Source of the DNA: Streptomyces caniferus
Lineage (GTDB): Bacteria > Actinomycetota > Actinomycetes > Streptomycetales > Streptomycetaceae
Length of the DNA: 64,000 nucleotides
Reading direction: 5' to 3'
Assembly: GCF_009811555.1 (NCBI RefSeq)
Contig: NZ_BLIN01000005.1
Location: forward strand, 1,993,501 to 2,057,500
Made by a program: the position numbers and the translations under genes
Notes under the pieces: generated by a model
Seen by the model: only the letters and a program-made list of their open reading frames with translations
What the model was told of the DNA's origin: nothing
Databases searched by the model: none
Shown here: positions 1 through 10,180 of the stretch, piece by piece
Position numbering within the stretch: position 1 is the first letter of the stretch
Layout of the letters: each line of letters begins with the position of its first letter

Positions 1-1
1 C

Positions 2-409
2 TGGGCGGCGGGTCTGCTGGTGCTGCTGGCGATGCCGTGGCTGGAGCCCGGGGTCACCTGGTTCGAGGACCGCCTGATGGGCATCCTGCTGCGGCTGTGG
101 CTGCGGCTGCGCCCCGATTCGCTGCGCGGCCCGCTGCCGGTCGGCTCGCTGGCCCCCGGCGTGTCCCGGCAGCGCATCGCCCCCGACGGCGAGTTGCTCG
201 TCCGCGAGCCGATCCCCGCGGGTACGGGCAGCCGGTCCGCCCACACCCCGGACGGCTGGCCGCACCACCCCTCGCGCCCGTACACCATCCGCTCGGAGCG
301 CGCCCCGGCCACCCCGGCGGGCAGCCGGCGGCCGCCGCACGCGGACCGCATGCCGCGCACCTCGCCGCTGAGCCCGACCTCCGGGCGCGGCCGCAACGCG
401 AGCGGCTGA
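2..409 (+). CDS. C-terminal part of a membrane-associated protein (5' end outside window)
   Basis: The frame is open from the first bases and stops at TGA 407-409, leaving 135 codons of a longer gene. It begins with a hydrophobic stretch (WAAGLLVLLAMPWLEPGV), then a short basic amphipathic segment (LLRLWLRLRP), then about 90 residues rich in Pro, Arg and Ser that look disordered. This suggests the last membrane helix and cytoplasmic tail of an integral membrane protein. No family motif is visible, so function is not assigned. A strong terminator hairpin follows 46 bp after the stop, so this is the end of its transcription unit. Confidence 0.6.
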   Translation, partial: WAAGLLVLLAMPWLEPGVTWFEDRLMGILLRLWLRLRPDSLRGPLPVGSLAPGVSRQRIAPDGELLVREPIPAGTGSRSAHTPDGWPHHPSRPYTIRSERAPATPAGSRRPPHADRMPRTSPLSPTSGRGRNASG

Positions 410-455
410 GCGCACCGCGAGCAGCGGGGCCGGTACGCACACCCCACCCCGCAGC

Positions 456-497
456 GAAGGCCCCGCCCGCTCTTCACAGAGCGGGCGGGGCCTTCGT
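456..497. terminator. Perfect 19-bp stem bidirectional terminator
   Basis: Arms 456-474 and 479-497 are exact reverse complements (CGAAGGCCCCGCCCGCTCT on the left) around the loop TCAC. It lies between the plus-strand gene ending at 409 and the minus-strand I78 gene ending at 512, so it can serve both. As usual for Streptomyces it has no long U run. Confidence 0.85.
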
Positions 498-511
498 CGT
501 GGGTACGGCGG

Positions 512-727
512 TCAGCCCTGCCAGGTGCGGCGCACCGTGCCGTCCTCGACCTCGAAATTGAGGCGGCCGGCGAGGTACTCCATGGTGATGATCGCGCCCG
601 GGGGCAGCGAGCGGACGGTCGTCCAGCCACGCCCCCCGGCCTGCTCCTCGGCGTCCTGCTGGGCGAGGCCGACATACGCCTCGATGTCGTCCTGAGGGTT
701 GTCCGGAAGGTTCGGTACGTCAGCCAT
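512..727 (-). CDS. Peptidase inhibitor I78 family-like small protein
   Basis: 71 residues starting at ATG 725-727 (MADVPNLPDN). Longer in-frame extensions upstream have no homolog-like character and were not used. The C-terminal 45 residues (GGRGWTTVRSLPPGAIIT, then EYLAGRLNFEVEDGTVRRTW) have the inhibitor I78 pattern: a loop with a Gly-Arg/Trp start, a central strand, and a closing R(L/I)N(F/I) plus V.R.W pair. Known I78 members are small serine-protease inhibitors, often secreted. No signal peptide is visible here, so an intracellular role is possible. The assignment rests on pattern recognition only. The Shine-Dalgarno sequence is weak. Confidence 0.65.
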   Translation of the reverse strand: MADVPNLPDNPQDDIEAYVGLAQQDAEEQAGGRGWTTVRSLPPGAIITMEYLAGRLNFEVEDGTVRRTWQG

Positions 728-1235
728 GACAGCCACCGTAGGCGTCCGCGCCGGCCCGCGGAAGGCCGGCCCTCGCACACCTCGGTGACCACCCGGTCCG
801 TCATTGGTCACACTTGTGTCACAGCGAACGTTCGTGCGTTTGCCGGAACTTCCGTCACCCTTACGCGCCGTACGACCGCGCATCCGGGTGGAAATTTGGA
901 CGGCCGGAATTCCGCCTTGATCGCCTGCGAAACGGGAGCAGTCGCTCGGCACATCGCGGCAAGCCGTCCGAAAACAATCCCCCGTAAAAGCCGGATTCCC
1001 CTTATCCGAAGTCCTTTATCGGCCGCCGGGAAATTGCCCAACGCGCCACAATCCGCACACATTTCCCGCACATCGCCCCGCTTGCCGGTCCCGTGCCCTC
1101 CCCCGGCCCGTCGGCCGCCCTGTCCGCAGGCCCGCCCGATCCCACCGGAACGGACCGGAGCGCCACCTCGCTCTGCGCGTCCCGCCCGAGCATCATGTGC
1201 CGGGCCCCAGTACACCTTCGACGAACGAGGTGCGG
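728..1235. other. Intergenic region between I78 gene and ctaD
   Basis: 508 bp of divergent intergenic DNA holding the promoters of both flanking genes. I see no credible small gene. Codon bias and homolog-like sequence are absent from all six frames, although a frame stays open across it on the plus strand. It is less G+C rich than the genes, with AT-richer patches at 880-1060. A 10-bp palindrome CGAACGTTCG lies at 825-834 and GGAATTCC at 906-913. Neither matches an operator that I can name. Confidence 0.5.
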
Positions 1236-2918
1236 ATGGTTACGGACACCGGCCGGGCGGACCTCCGGCCCCCGGGGGCCCGGCGCCGCGGGGCGGTGCT
1301 GGTCGACTGGCTGACGACCACCGACCACAAGAAGATCGGGCACCTCTACCTGATCACCGCGTTCGGATTCTTCCTGGTGGGTGGCCTGCTGGCGCTGGTG
1401 ATGCGTGCCGAACTGGCCCGCCCGGGGCTGCAGATCATCAATGCGGAGCAGTACAACCAGGCTCTGACCATGCACGGCACGATCATGCTGCTGCTGTTCG
1501 CCACCCCCGCCTTCGCCGGCTTCGCGAACGAGATCATGCCGTTGCAGATCGGCTCGCCCGATGTGGCCTTCCCGCGGCTGAACATGTTCTCGTACTGGCT
1601 CTTCCTCTTCGGCGGCCTGATCGTGCTCGGCAGCTTCCTCACGCCGTACGGTGGCCCGGCCTTCGGGTGGACGGCCTACGCCCCGCTGAACTCGATGGTC
1701 CGCTCCCCCGGCGTCGGCGCCGATATGTGGATCATGGGGCTGGCGCTGGCCGGCTTCGGCACCATCCTCGGTGCCGTCAACTTCATCACCACGATCCTCG
1801 TGCTCCGGGCGCCCGGGATGACGATGTTCCGGATGCCGGTGTTCACCTGGAACATCCTCTTCACCTCGATCCTGGTGCTGATGGCCTTCCCCGTCCTGGC
1901 GGCGGCGCTGCTGGTGCTGGAGGCGGACCGGCAGTTCGGGTCGGTGGTGTTCGAGGCGCAGTGGGGCGGTGCGCTGCTGTGGCAGCACATGTTCTGGTTC
2001 TTCGGCCACCCCGAGGTCTACATCATCGCGCTGCCGTTCTTCGGCATCATCACGGAGATCATCCCGGTCTTCTCCCGCAAGCCGATCTTCGGCTACGTCA
2101 TGCTGATCGGCGCGACGATGGCCATCACGGCCCTGTCGGTGATGGTCTGGGCGCACCACATGTTCGTGACGGGGGCGGTGCTGCTGCCGTTCTTCTCCGT
2201 CATGTCGTTCCTGATCGCGGCGCCGACCGGAGTGAAGTTCTTCAACTGGATCGGCACCATGTGGCACGGCTCGGTGTCCTTCGAGACGCCGATGCTGTGG
2301 TCGATCGGGTTCCTGGTCAGCTTTCTGTTCGGCGGACTGACCGGCGTCATCCTCGCCTCACCGCCGATGGACTTCCACGTCACCGATTCCTACTTCGTCG
2401 TCGGGCACTTCCACTACGTCGTTTTCGGGACGGTCGTCTTCGCCACGTACGCGGGCTTCTACTTCTGGTGGCCGAAATTCACCGGCAAGATGCTCGACGA
2501 GCGGCTGGGAAAGATCCACTTCTGGACACTGTTCGTCGGCTTCCACACCACCTTCCTCGTCCAGCACTGGCTGGGCGTCGAAGGCATGCCGCGGCGCTAC
2601 GCCGACTATCTGGCCGCCGACGGCTTCACGGCCCTGAACACCCTCTCCACCGTCGGCTCCTTCCTGCTCGGCCTGTCCACGCTGCCGTTCCTCTACAACG
2701 TCTGGAAGACCACCCGGTACGGCTCCACGGTGACCATGGACGACCCCTGGGGCTTCGGCCGCTCGCTGGAGTGGGCGACCTCCTCTCCGCCGCCCCGGCA
2801 CAACTTCACGACCCTTCCGAAGATCCGTTCCGAGTCCCCGGCGTTCGACCTGCACCATCCGGAGGTGGGGAAGCAGCCGGTGGTGGCGCCGCCAATGCCC
2901 GGGAGAGCCGGTCCCTGA
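1236..2918 (+). CDS. ctaD: Cytochrome c oxidase subunit I (aa3-type)
   Basis: 560 residues. The start ATG 1236 ([10 protein letters not shown]) is preceded by GAGG five bases upstream. The protein is the haem-copper catalytic subunit that reduces O2 and pumps protons in the cytoplasmic membrane. Visible landmarks are the N-terminal [15 protein letters not shown] (low-spin haem His), [12 protein letters not shown] (CuB His and the cross-linked Tyr), WAHHMF (two CuB His) and HFHYVVFG (haem a and a3 ligands), with about 12 hydrophobic segments. It stands alone, without ctaC, ctaE or ctaF, so it is probably a second ctaD copy used with subunits encoded elsewhere. Its 3' end overlaps the convergent WYL gene by 113 bp. 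Confidence 0.95.
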   Translation: MVTDTGRADLRPPGARRRGAVLVDWLTTTDHKKIGHLYLITAFGFFLVGGLLALVMRAELARPGLQIINAEQYNQALTMHGTIMLLLFATPAFAGFANEIMPLQIGSPDVAFPRLNMFSYWLFLFGGLIVLGSFLTPYGGPAFGWTAYAPLNSMVRSPGVGADMWIMGLALAGFGTILGAVNFITTILVLRAPGMTMFRMPVFTWNILFTSILVLMAFPVLAAALLVLEADRQFGSVVFEAQWGGALLWQHMFWFFGHPEVYIIALPFFGIITEIIPVFSRKPIFGYVMLIGATMAITALSVMVWAHHMFVTGAVLLPFFSVMSFLIAAPTGVKFFNWIGTMWHGSVSFETPMLWSIGFLVSFLFGGLTGVILASPPMDFHVTDSYFVVGHFHYVVFGTVVFATYAGFYFWWPKFTGKMLDERLGKIHFWTLFVGFHTTFLVQHWLGVEGMPRRYADYLAADGFTALNTLSTVGSFLLGLSTLPFLYNVWKTTRYGSTVTMDDPWGFGRSLEWATSSPPPRHNFTTLPKIRSESPAFDLHHPEVGKQPVVAPPMPGRAGP

Positions 2919-3843
2919 TCTCCCGGATGCGGCTGTGCAGCTCCGGCGGCTCACGGACCTCGAAGTCGAAGCCCGTCAGCGCGATGTGGATCACCATCAC
3001 CTCCAGGCTGTGCGCCCCCGTGCGCAGCAGACAGGACCGCTCGTCGACGGCTTCGAGCGTCCCGGCGGCCGGGCCGATGCGCTCCGCGGCCCGCTCCAGC
3101 GGGGCATGCAGCAGCACGGTGGCCTGCCGTGCGTAGACCCGGGTGGAGATGCCCTGGGCGACGTACGCGGCGAGGTCCGGGGCCGGCGGCGGGCGGGGCG
3201 TGAAGCGCGGCCCGTGCGGCGGGGTGGGGGTGAGGCGGTCGGCCCGGTAGGTGCGCCAGTCCGCGCGGTCCACGTCCCAGGCGACGAGGTACCAGTGGCG
3301 CCGGGCACAGACCAGGCGGTGCGGCTCCACGGTGCGGCGGGAGACCGTGCCGTCGTGGGTGGTGTAGTCGAAGCGGAGCCGGTGGCAGTCCCGGCAGGCG
3401 TGCGCGAGCTCGGTGAGGAGGGTGGGGTCGACCCGGGGGCCGCCGCTGCCGAGCAGCGGGACGGTGAAGGCGTTCAGCGCACCGACCTGGCGCTGCAGCC
3501 GGTGCGGCAGCACCTGCTCCAGCTTCGCCAGCGCGCGTACGGAGGACTCCTCGATGCCCTCGACACCGCCCGCCGCGGCGGTGCGCAGCCCGACCGCGAC
3601 CGCCACCGCCTCCTCGTCGTCCAGCAGCAGCGGCGGGAGTTCGGCGCCGGCACCGAGGCGGTAGCCGCCGGCCGTGCCCGGCGCGGAGTGGACGGGGTAG
3701 CCGAGCTCGCGCAGCCGGTCGATGTCCCGGCGCACCGTGCGCGGGGTGATATCGAGCCGGTCGGCGAGCTCCGCGCCGGACCACTCCCGGTGCGCCTGCA
3801 GCAGCGAGAGCAGACGGAGCAGACGTGCCGAGGTCTCCAACAT
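2806..3843 (-). CDS. WYL-domain transcriptional regulator with DeoR-like HTH
   Basis: 345 residues. ATG 3841-3843 ([16 protein letters not shown]) was chosen because it is the canonical start of this family. The winged helix at about residues 5-60 includes [31 protein letters not shown]. The WYL domain is at about 140-220 ([11 protein letters not shown], then [16 protein letters not shown]). A C-terminal WCX region follows, ending in RIREIRDRL. Members are usually ligand- or nucleic-acid-sensing regulators. The target is unknown. The gene is convergent with ctaD and its last 113 bp are antisense to the ctaD 3' end, so the two transcripts could pair. It is transcribed away from any partner gene. 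Confidence 0.85.
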   Translation of the reverse strand: MLETSARLLRLLSLLQAHREWSGAELADRLDITPRTVRRDIDRLRELGYPVHSAPGTAGGYRLGAGAELPPLLLDDEEAVAVAVGLRTAAAGGVEGIEESSVRALAKLEQVLPHRLQRQVGALNAFTVPLLGSGGPRVDPTLLTELAHACRDCHRLRFDYTTHDGTVSRRTVEPHRLVCARRHWYLVAWDVDRADWRTYRADRLTPTPPHGPRFTPRPPPAPDLAAYVAQGISTRVYARQATVLLHAPLERAAERIGPAAGTLEAVDERSCLLRTGAHSLEVMVIHIALTGFDFEVREPPELHSRIREIRDRLSRALAAPPPAASPPPDGAGRTPGTRNGSSEGS

Positions 3844-3916
3844 GGCCCGAGTCTCCCAGCCTTTGCGGACACCTGCGGTCCTCGATGAGGTCACCGGGAC
3901 CGCAGGCAGCGCCCCG

Positions 3917-4891
3917 TCAGCTCTCCGTGGCTCCCGCGACCCGTACGGCCAGGTCGTTGTCGAGCGTGTAGTACGGGCCGACCCTGAGCTCCTCCGCGTC
4001 CGCGTGCACCGGCAGCGCGGGGTAGCTGAAGACCTGCTTCTTGTCGGCGATGTCGTCCAGGAGGCGGGCGATGCGCACCGGCGGGGCGCCCTCGGCGGGG
4101 CGCAGCCACAGGTCCCACGGCTCGCTGCCCCGCTCCCAGTGGCCCGCCAGCTCCTCGTAGGGCAGTGCGAAGGTGAACTCCGGGCCCTCGACGGTCAGCG
4201 GGACGGTGACCGTGACCGGCGCGGAGTCCGGGGCGGCCGGGGTACGGCGCGACCGGGCCTCGGCGCGGGCACCGGCGCCCGGCGAGGCGCCGTAGAGCCG
4301 GCCGGAGACCGTCATGCCGTCGGGGGTGACAAGGATGTCACCCGCTTCGGCATGCGGTCCGCGCAGCCAGCTGCGCAGCGCGAGGTTGCCGAACTTGGTC
4401 GCGTACGGGATGCGCACACCGAGCCGGCCGATGCCCGCCAGCGGCCGGCGGTCCACCAGGGACCGCAGGTCGTTGAGGCCCGGCAGCAGGCGTTGCGGGT
4501 CCCGGCCGTCGCCGAGGTCGGCGTAGGCGTTCCAGCGGCCCTCGGCGAGGGAGACGGTGCTGGGCAGCACGGCGCGCAGGCGCCCGGCGCCGTTCGGCCC
4601 GAGCGGCAGCCGCACCTCGTCGTCCGCACCGTCGCCGCCGCGCAGCCGCAGCACCAGCGCCGCGCTCCAGGCGGCCGGGGTCTCCTGAGGGGCGTTCAGA
4701 TCGAAGGTGAGGCCGCCCGCGGAGTCCGCGATGCAGTCGGCCCGCAGTTCCACCGGCGCCGCCTCGTTCCCTTCCTCCGGCCGCTCGGGGCGGTGGGTTC
4801 CCGCACTCGCCGGAACCATGGGTTCCTGGTCGATGGCAGAGGACTCCTTCATCTCGTCTCCGGTCACAATCAGTTGGCTCGACGCCGTCAT
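3917..4891 (-). CDS. Conserved protein with two tandem beta-rich repeats, coupled to a glycosyltransferase
   Basis: 324 residues, with no enzyme motif recognised. The start ATG overlaps the stop of the glycosyltransferase upstream (ATGA, 4888-4891), so the two are translationally coupled. Two halves share a pattern. The first has WNAYADLGDGRDPQRLLPGL, then a DLRSLV stretch, then IPYATKFGNLALRSW. The second has WDLWLRPAEGAPPVRIARLL, then DDIADKKQVFSYP, then GPYYTLDNDLAVRV. This suggests a duplicated beta-sandwich domain of about 110 residues. I recall similar modules fused to or beside actinomycete glycosyl- and glycerophosphotransferases. A carbohydrate-binding or polymer-positioning role is an inference. 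No signal peptide is present. Confidence 0.7.
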   Translation of the reverse strand: MTASSQLIVTGDEMKESSAIDQEPMVPASAGTHRPERPEEGNEAAPVELRADCIADSAGGLTFDLNAPQETPAAWSAALVLRLRGGDGADDEVRLPLGPNGAGRLRAVLPSTVSLAEGRWNAYADLGDGRDPQRLLPGLNDLRSLVDRRPLAGIGRLGVRIPYATKFGNLALRSWLRGPHAEAGDILVTPDGMTVSGRLYGASPGAGARAEARSRRTPAAPDSAPVTVTVPLTVEGPEFTFALPYEELAGHWERGSEPWDLWLRPAEGAPPVRIARLLDDIADKKQVFSYPALPVHADAEELRVGPYYTLDNDLAVRVAGATES

Positions 4892-6147
4892 ACCGTCCGC
4901 ACCCCTCTCAGCGCGGCGCGGGCCGCATCCTTGGTGGCGTATGCGCCGCCGAGCAGGGCTCCGCGGGCGCGATGCAGGCTGCCGCGCAGCCGGTTGCCCC
5001 GCCCGCGGGCGAGCAGCTCACCGAAGAGCTCCTCATAGCGTCCGGCGACCGCGGCGGGGTCGAAGCGGGCCGACGAGACCAGCGCGGCCCCGCCCATCCG
5101 CTTGCGGGCGGCGTCGTCGTTGATCAGCGTGAGCAGCGAGCCGGCCAGCGCCTCCGGATCGCCGACCGGCACCAGCCGGCCGTCCACCCCGTCGTCGATG
5201 ATCTCGCCGGGGCCGTGCGGGCAGTTGGTGGCGACGACCGGCAGCCCGCAGCGCATGGCCTCGACGATCGTCATCCCGAAGGACTCCAGGCTGGAGGAGA
5301 CCGCCGCGATCGAGCCCTTGGCCCACTCGGGCTCCAGGGGGTTGGCCGGGCCCATCAGGAAGACGTGGTTGTACAGGCCGAGTTCGTCGATCAGGGTGCG
5401 CAGGGCGGCCTTCTCGGCGCCGCCGCCGTAGATCCGCAGCCGCCAGTCGGGCCGCTCGGCGGCGACCTGGGCGAAGGCACGGATGAGGATGTCGTAGCGC
5501 TTGACGCGGGCGAGCCGGCCGGCCGCGACGACCCACTTGCCGCTGCCGTCGGCGGGCGCCAGAGCGGGCGCCGGCACGCTGTTGGGCACGGCCTCGACGC
5601 GTACTCCGGGCAGTCGCAGCGTCCGGCGGTAGGTACGGGCATCGGCCTCGGTGACGGTGGTGACCGCGTCGAGGCGCGGATAGGCGCTGCGCAGCGCCAG
5701 CTTGAGCGCCCTGCTGTGGGTGTCCAGGGTGAGGTGCTCCTGGCCTATCCGGACCGGGCCGCGGCGCGCCTGCTTGGCGATGTGCACATTGAGTCCGGGC
5801 CGGGTGCCGACCACCACGTCCGTCTCGATCCGGCGCAGATGCTGGGCTATTCGGCGGTCGGTGAGCTCGCTGTACTGGCCGAAACGGTTCTCGGCGGCGG
5901 GAAATATCCTGGCGGGACGGGCGTGCGCGGGGTCCGCGCCCTCGTAGCCGGGGCTGTTCTCCCTGATGTCCACGAGATGCCGCAGCGCGACCCGCGGACC
6001 GAGGTCGAAGACCGGGTCGTCGCGGTGGCGCAGTACGGACACGATCTCGACGTCGTGCTGCTCGGCGAGCGTTCGCGCGAGGTTGAACGTCGTCCGGATC
6101 GTCCCCCCGATGCCGTAGGCATTATGAATCAGGAATGAGATGTGCAT
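4888..6147 (-). CDS. GT4-family glycosyltransferase
   Basis: 419 residues with a GT-B fold. The N-terminal Rossmann half opens with MHISFLIHNAYGIGGTIRTT, whose glycine-rich loop binds the acceptor and phosphates. The C-terminal nucleotide-sugar half has VVAAGRLARVKRYDILIRAF at about 240-260, and SSSLESFGMTIVEAMRCGLP, which carries the E-x7-E motif of retaining GT4 enzymes. Start ATG 6145-6147 has a G-rich sequence upstream. There are no membrane segments, so it should act in the cytoplasm or at the membrane face. The coupled gene downstream implies synthesis of a wall or surface glycopolymer. The sugar is unknown. Confidence 0.88.
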   Translation of the reverse strand: MHISFLIHNAYGIGGTIRTTFNLARTLAEQHDVEIVSVLRHRDDPVFDLGPRVALRHLVDIRENSPGYEGADPAHARPARIFPAAENRFGQYSELTDRRIAQHLRRIETDVVVGTRPGLNVHIAKQARRGPVRIGQEHLTLDTHSRALKLALRSAYPRLDAVTTVTEADARTYRRTLRLPGVRVEAVPNSVPAPALAPADGSGKWVVAAGRLARVKRYDILIRAFAQVAAERPDWRLRIYGGGAEKAALRTLIDELGLYNHVFLMGPANPLEPEWAKGSIAAVSSSLESFGMTIVEAMRCGLPVVATNCPHGPGEIIDDGVDGRLVPVGDPEALAGSLLTLINDDAARKRMGGAALVSSARFDPAAVAGRYEELFGELLARGRGNRLRGSLHRARGALLGGAYATKDAARAALRGVRTV

Positions 6148-6439
6148 CCGTCCCCGTGTCCCCTGGTCTTCCGGTCGTTCTGGTCTCCCCGTGGGCCGCG
6201 TCGCACCCCCCTCCCGATGGCGCGACGCGGCCCCCTGCTGACCGGTAGGACCGCGAATTGGGGTTCCTGGTTGGGCCTTTCGCCAAGTTGTTCCGCAAAA
6301 GTTAGGTCATCGGTAGCCGCGGCACGGAACCTCCCGGGTCCAAACCCCCTCCACCTTGCCGGGCGACCAGGCCTTCCGCCGGACCGGGCAGGGCCGCCGG
6401 ACGCCGCCCCGGCCCTGCCGGACTCCGGCTGTCCGACCG

Positions 6440-7150
<711 letters not shown>

Positions 7151-7335
7151 TCAGGTTCTGCGCAAGAGTTGGCGTTATGTGACCGCTTCTGGGACGGCTT
7201 TCCGCGGTTTTCCGCTGTGCGGGGATTGGTTCGATTCTGTTCCCGCCCTCGCGTGACTCCTGCCGCAGGTCACCCGTTGTCCTGGTACGAGCCGGGAGAC
7301 CACCCGGCAGACGCACAGAGATCGAGGAGCCACCC

Positions 7336-8133
7336 GTGCCGCGCATGCTCGACGTCAGCGACGACGTTCGCGCCGAGATCGGCGACGAAGAAGCCGACCG
7401 CCTGCTGGCCGGTGGCGACGCCCCCGGCAGCTACGACTGCACCTCCTGCCGGACCCCCGGCGACAGCGAGCAGGAGCGCACCAGCACCGTCCTGTTCGTG
7501 GGCGAGGAGACCGCGGTGCTCGCGTTCGCCCATGCCACCTGCATCCCCTCGCAGGTCGTCCCGGTGTCGGAGGAGCAGCTCCAGGGAGCCGTGCGCTCCA
7601 TCACCGGAGAGGACGCCGCCCCCGAGACCCCCGCCCCGGCCGTTCCGCTCCCCACCACCCCGCGTCAGGCGACCCTCGGGATCACCTGCGGCCTGGTGCT
7701 GGTCGAGAGCGACCTGCGCCCGGCCCTGGTGGTCGAGCCGGACGGCCCGATCGCGCGTCCCGGCTCGGTCGGGCCCCACGACGACTTCCTCCCGCTGCTC
7801 CTGGAGCAGGGCTTCCACCCGGTGACGGACATGAACCAGCTCCCGGCCCCGAACCCGGGCTGGTCCGCGCTGCTGGCCATGGGCAAGCTGCACGCCGTCC
7901 TGCAGCCGGGCAACGCCGGACAGCAGGCCGCCTGGTGGCAGGCCCACCAGCCGCTGGCCGTCTCCGACGGCTGGCGCGCCGCCGCCAACAAGGCGCAGTC
8001 GGTGCTGATGTACGCGGCGCCCGCCGGCTCCATCGGCCACCAGCCCCGCGAGGACCTGATGCGCGACGCGCTGGAGAACGCCGCGGCCAAGGGCGCCCTG
8101 GTCGCCGCGGAGATGCCGCTGGCCGGCACCTGA
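7336..8133 (+). CDS. Conserved hypothetical protein with CxxC...HxxC N-terminal motif
   Basis: 265 residues from GTG 7336, with GAGGAG about six bases upstream. I do not recognise a named family. An N-terminal module carries Cys35-x2-Cys38 and His66-x2-Cys69 (YDCTSCRTPGD and FAHATC), spaced like a small zinc-binding knuckle. A Pro/Ala-rich linker (about 95-115) follows. The C-terminal region (115-265) has strand-like segments (ITCGLVLVESDLRPALVVEP) and a possible substrate-binding half. It is a soluble cytoplasmic protein with no signal peptide. It is divergent from the rpf gene across a 284-bp intergenic region. Metal binding is inferred from residue spacing only. Confidence 0.75.
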   Translation: MPRMLDVSDDVRAEIGDEEADRLLAGGDAPGSYDCTSCRTPGDSEQERTSTVLFVGEETAVLAFAHATCIPSQVVPVSEEQLQGAVRSITGEDAAPETPAPAVPLPTTPRQATLGITCGLVLVESDLRPALVVEPDGPIARPGSVGPHDDFLPLLLEQGFHPVTDMNQLPAPNPGWSALLAMGKLHAVLQPGNAGQQAAWWQAHQPLAVSDGWRAAANKAQSVLMYAAPAGSIGHQPREDLMRDALENAAAKGALVAAEMPLAGT

Positions 8134-8306
8134 CGGCCTCCCGGCACCCGATCGCGGGGGCAGGACCGCCATTCCGGACGGTCATGCCCTCGCGATCAGC
8201 CATTTCCGCCCGAAAGCCGCATCCCGCGGCCATCGGGGTCGTTGGCACATACGTGCACGCATACGACCCCTCCTCCCGCGCCCCGTACCCCCACCCGATC
8301 CCCGGC

Positions 8307-8597
8307 ATGCGCCCGTCCCACGAACACCGGACGGCGCACACCACGGACCATGGCTCGGCCACGCCGATCTATGACGCGCTGTACGCCGAGTACCGCCGCT
8401 CCTTCCGGGCCCTGCCGGGGGACCGTACGGACGAGCCGGAACTCCCCGAGGTGCTGCGCGGTGCCGGGAACTGGAGCCGTACGGCGGCGTCCGCGGGCCA
8501 CTGGGAGGTCGTGAGCCGGCCGTCGTACCACCCGCGGGGTCATGCCCCGGCGGCGCTGCCACCGGCTCAGCGGGACGCCCGGCCGCACGGACGCTGA
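8307..8597 (+). CDS. Small conserved actinomycete protein, function unknown
   Basis: 96 residues from ATG 8307. It contains a distinctive polar stretch (HTTDHGSATPIYDALYAEYR followed by RSFRALPGDRTDEPEL), which has a compositional bias unlike random high-G+C frames. The final 35 residues look unordered. No transmembrane segment or motif is seen. The Shine-Dalgarno sequence is poor, so the start is uncertain. The gene sits between a larger hypothetical and the convergent der gene and ends 27 bp from der. Confidence 0.5.
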   Translation: MRPSHEHRTAHTTDHGSATPIYDALYAEYRRSFRALPGDRTDEPELPEVLRGAGNWSRTAASAGHWEVVSRPSYHPRGHAPAALPPAQRDARPHGR

Positions 8598-8624
8598 TCC
8601 GTCCACGCGGCCCGGGGCCCGCCG

Positions 8625-10085
8625 CTACTTCTTCTTGCTGCGCTTCTCGCGCACCCGCACGGAGATGTGGATCGGGGTCCCGTCGAAGCCGAACTCCTCG
8701 CGCAGCCGCCGCTCGACGAAGCGGCGGTAGCCGGCCTCCAGGAAGCCGGAGGCGAACAGCACGAAGCGCGGCGGCTTGGTGCCCGCCTGGGTGCCGAAGA
8801 GGATGCGGGGCTGCTTGCCGCCGCGGATCGGGTGCGGGTGGGAGGCGACGATCTCACCGAGGAAGGCGTTCAGCCGCCCGGTGGGGATACGGCTCTCCCA
8901 GCCCGCCAGCGCGGTCTCGATCGCCGGGACCAGCTTCTCCATGTGGCGGCCGGTGCGCGCGGAGACGTTCACCCGCATCGCCCAGGGGATCTGCACGAGG
9001 TCCCGCTCGATCTCCCGCTCCAGGTAGAAGCGGCGCTCCTCGTCGAGGGTGTCCCACTTGTTGTAGGCGATGACCAGGGCGCGTCCGGCCTCCACGGCCA
9101 TCGTGACGATGCGCTGGTCCTGCACGCTGATGGATTCGGACGCGTCGATCAGGACGACCGCGACCTCGGCCTTCTCGACGGCCGCCGCGGTGCGCAGCGA
9201 GGCGTAGTAGTCGGCGCCCTCCTGGAGGTGCACCCGGCGGCGGATACCGGCGGTGTCCACGAACTTCCAGGTCTTGCCGCCCAGTTCGATCATCTCGTCG
9301 ACCGGGTCGCGGGTGGTGCCGGCCTGCTCGTTGACGACCACCCGCTCCTCGCCGGCGACCTTGTTCAGCAGCGACGACTTGCCGACGTTCGGCCGGCCGA
9401 TCAGCGCGATGCGGCGGGGGCCGCCGAGCGCGGCGCCGAAGGTCTGCGCGGGGGCCTCGGGCAGCGCGTCCAGCGCGGCGTCGAGCATGTCGCCGGTGCC
9501 CCGGCCGTGCAGCGCGGAGATCGGGTGCGGCTCGCCCAGACCCAGCGACCACAGCATGGCGGCGTCGGCCTCGCCGGACGGGCCGTCGACCTTGTTGGCG
9601 ACCAGGACCACGGGCTTGCCGGACCGGCGCAGCAGCTTGACGACGGCCTCGTCGGTGTCGGTCGCGCCGACCTTGGCGTCCACGACGAAGACCACCGCGT
9701 CGGCGGCCTCGATCGCGAACTCGGCCTGCATCGCCACGGAGGCGTCGATGCCGAGGACGTCCTGCTCCCAGCCGCCGGTGTCGACGACCTTGAAGCGGCG
9801 GCCGTTCCAGTCGGCCTCGTAGGTGACGCGGTCGCGGGTGACGCCCGGCTTGTCCTCGACGACCGCTTCCCGGCGGCCGATGATGCGGTTCACCAGGGTC
9901 GACTTGCCGACATTGGGGCGGCCGACGACGGCGAGGACGGGCAGCGGGCCGTGGCCGGCCGCGGCGATGTCACCCCCGACCTCCTCGAGGTCGAAGCCCT
10001 CCTCCGCGGCGAGCTCCATGAACTCCGCGTACTCGGCGTCGCCAAGCGCACCGTGCTCGTCGCCGGTAGGGATCTGGTCGTTCAT
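8625..10085 (-). CDS. der: Ribosome-associated GTPase Der (EngA)
   Basis: 486 residues. Der is the double-GTPase needed for maturation of the large ribosomal subunit. The first G domain has [16 protein letters not shown] (P-loop), DTGGWE and NKVDG. The second has [24 protein letters not shown] and NKWDTLD. The C-terminal KH-like domain ends in [10 protein letters not shown]. An acidic N-terminal extension of about 50 residues ([15 protein letters not shown]) is usual in actinobacterial Der. It is the last gene of a minus-strand series cmk, acyltransferase, der, with a 95-bp gap before it, so it may have its own promoter. Confidence 0.97.
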   Translation of the reverse strand: MNDQIPTGDEHGALGDAEYAEFMELAAEEGFDLEEVGGDIAAAGHGPLPVLAVVGRPNVGKSTLVNRIIGRREAVVEDKPGVTRDRVTYEADWNGRRFKVVDTGGWEQDVLGIDASVAMQAEFAIEAADAVVFVVDAKVGATDTDEAVVKLLRRSGKPVVLVANKVDGPSGEADAAMLWSLGLGEPHPISALHGRGTGDMLDAALDALPEAPAQTFGAALGGPRRIALIGRPNVGKSSLLNKVAGEERVVVNEQAGTTRDPVDEMIELGGKTWKFVDTAGIRRRVHLQEGADYYASLRTAAAVEKAEVAVVLIDASESISVQDQRIVTMAVEAGRALVIAYNKWDTLDEERRFYLEREIERDLVQIPWAMRVNVSARTGRHMEKLVPAIETALAGWESRIPTGRLNAFLGEIVASHPHPIRGGKQPRILFGTQAGTKPPRFVLFASGFLEAGYRRFVERRLREEFGFDGTPIHISVRVREKRSKKK

Positions 10086-10180
10086 GAAGTCCGTTCCTCA
10101 CGCATTCAATGTGCGGCTACTGCCGCGTGGTCCTCGTGGTCGGTGGGCCCCTCGTCCGCGGCCCACTACTCAAGTCTGGT

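Noticed and set aside
825..834. CGAACGTTCG as a LexA (SOS) box
   Set aside because: Actinobacterial LexA boxes need GAAC-N4-GTTC; here the halves abut with no spacer.
785..3136. Very long plus-strand frame overlapping ctaD
   Set aside because: It is the out-of-frame shadow of ctaD in high-G+C DNA; Arg/Gly/Pro/Ala-rich without any family motif.
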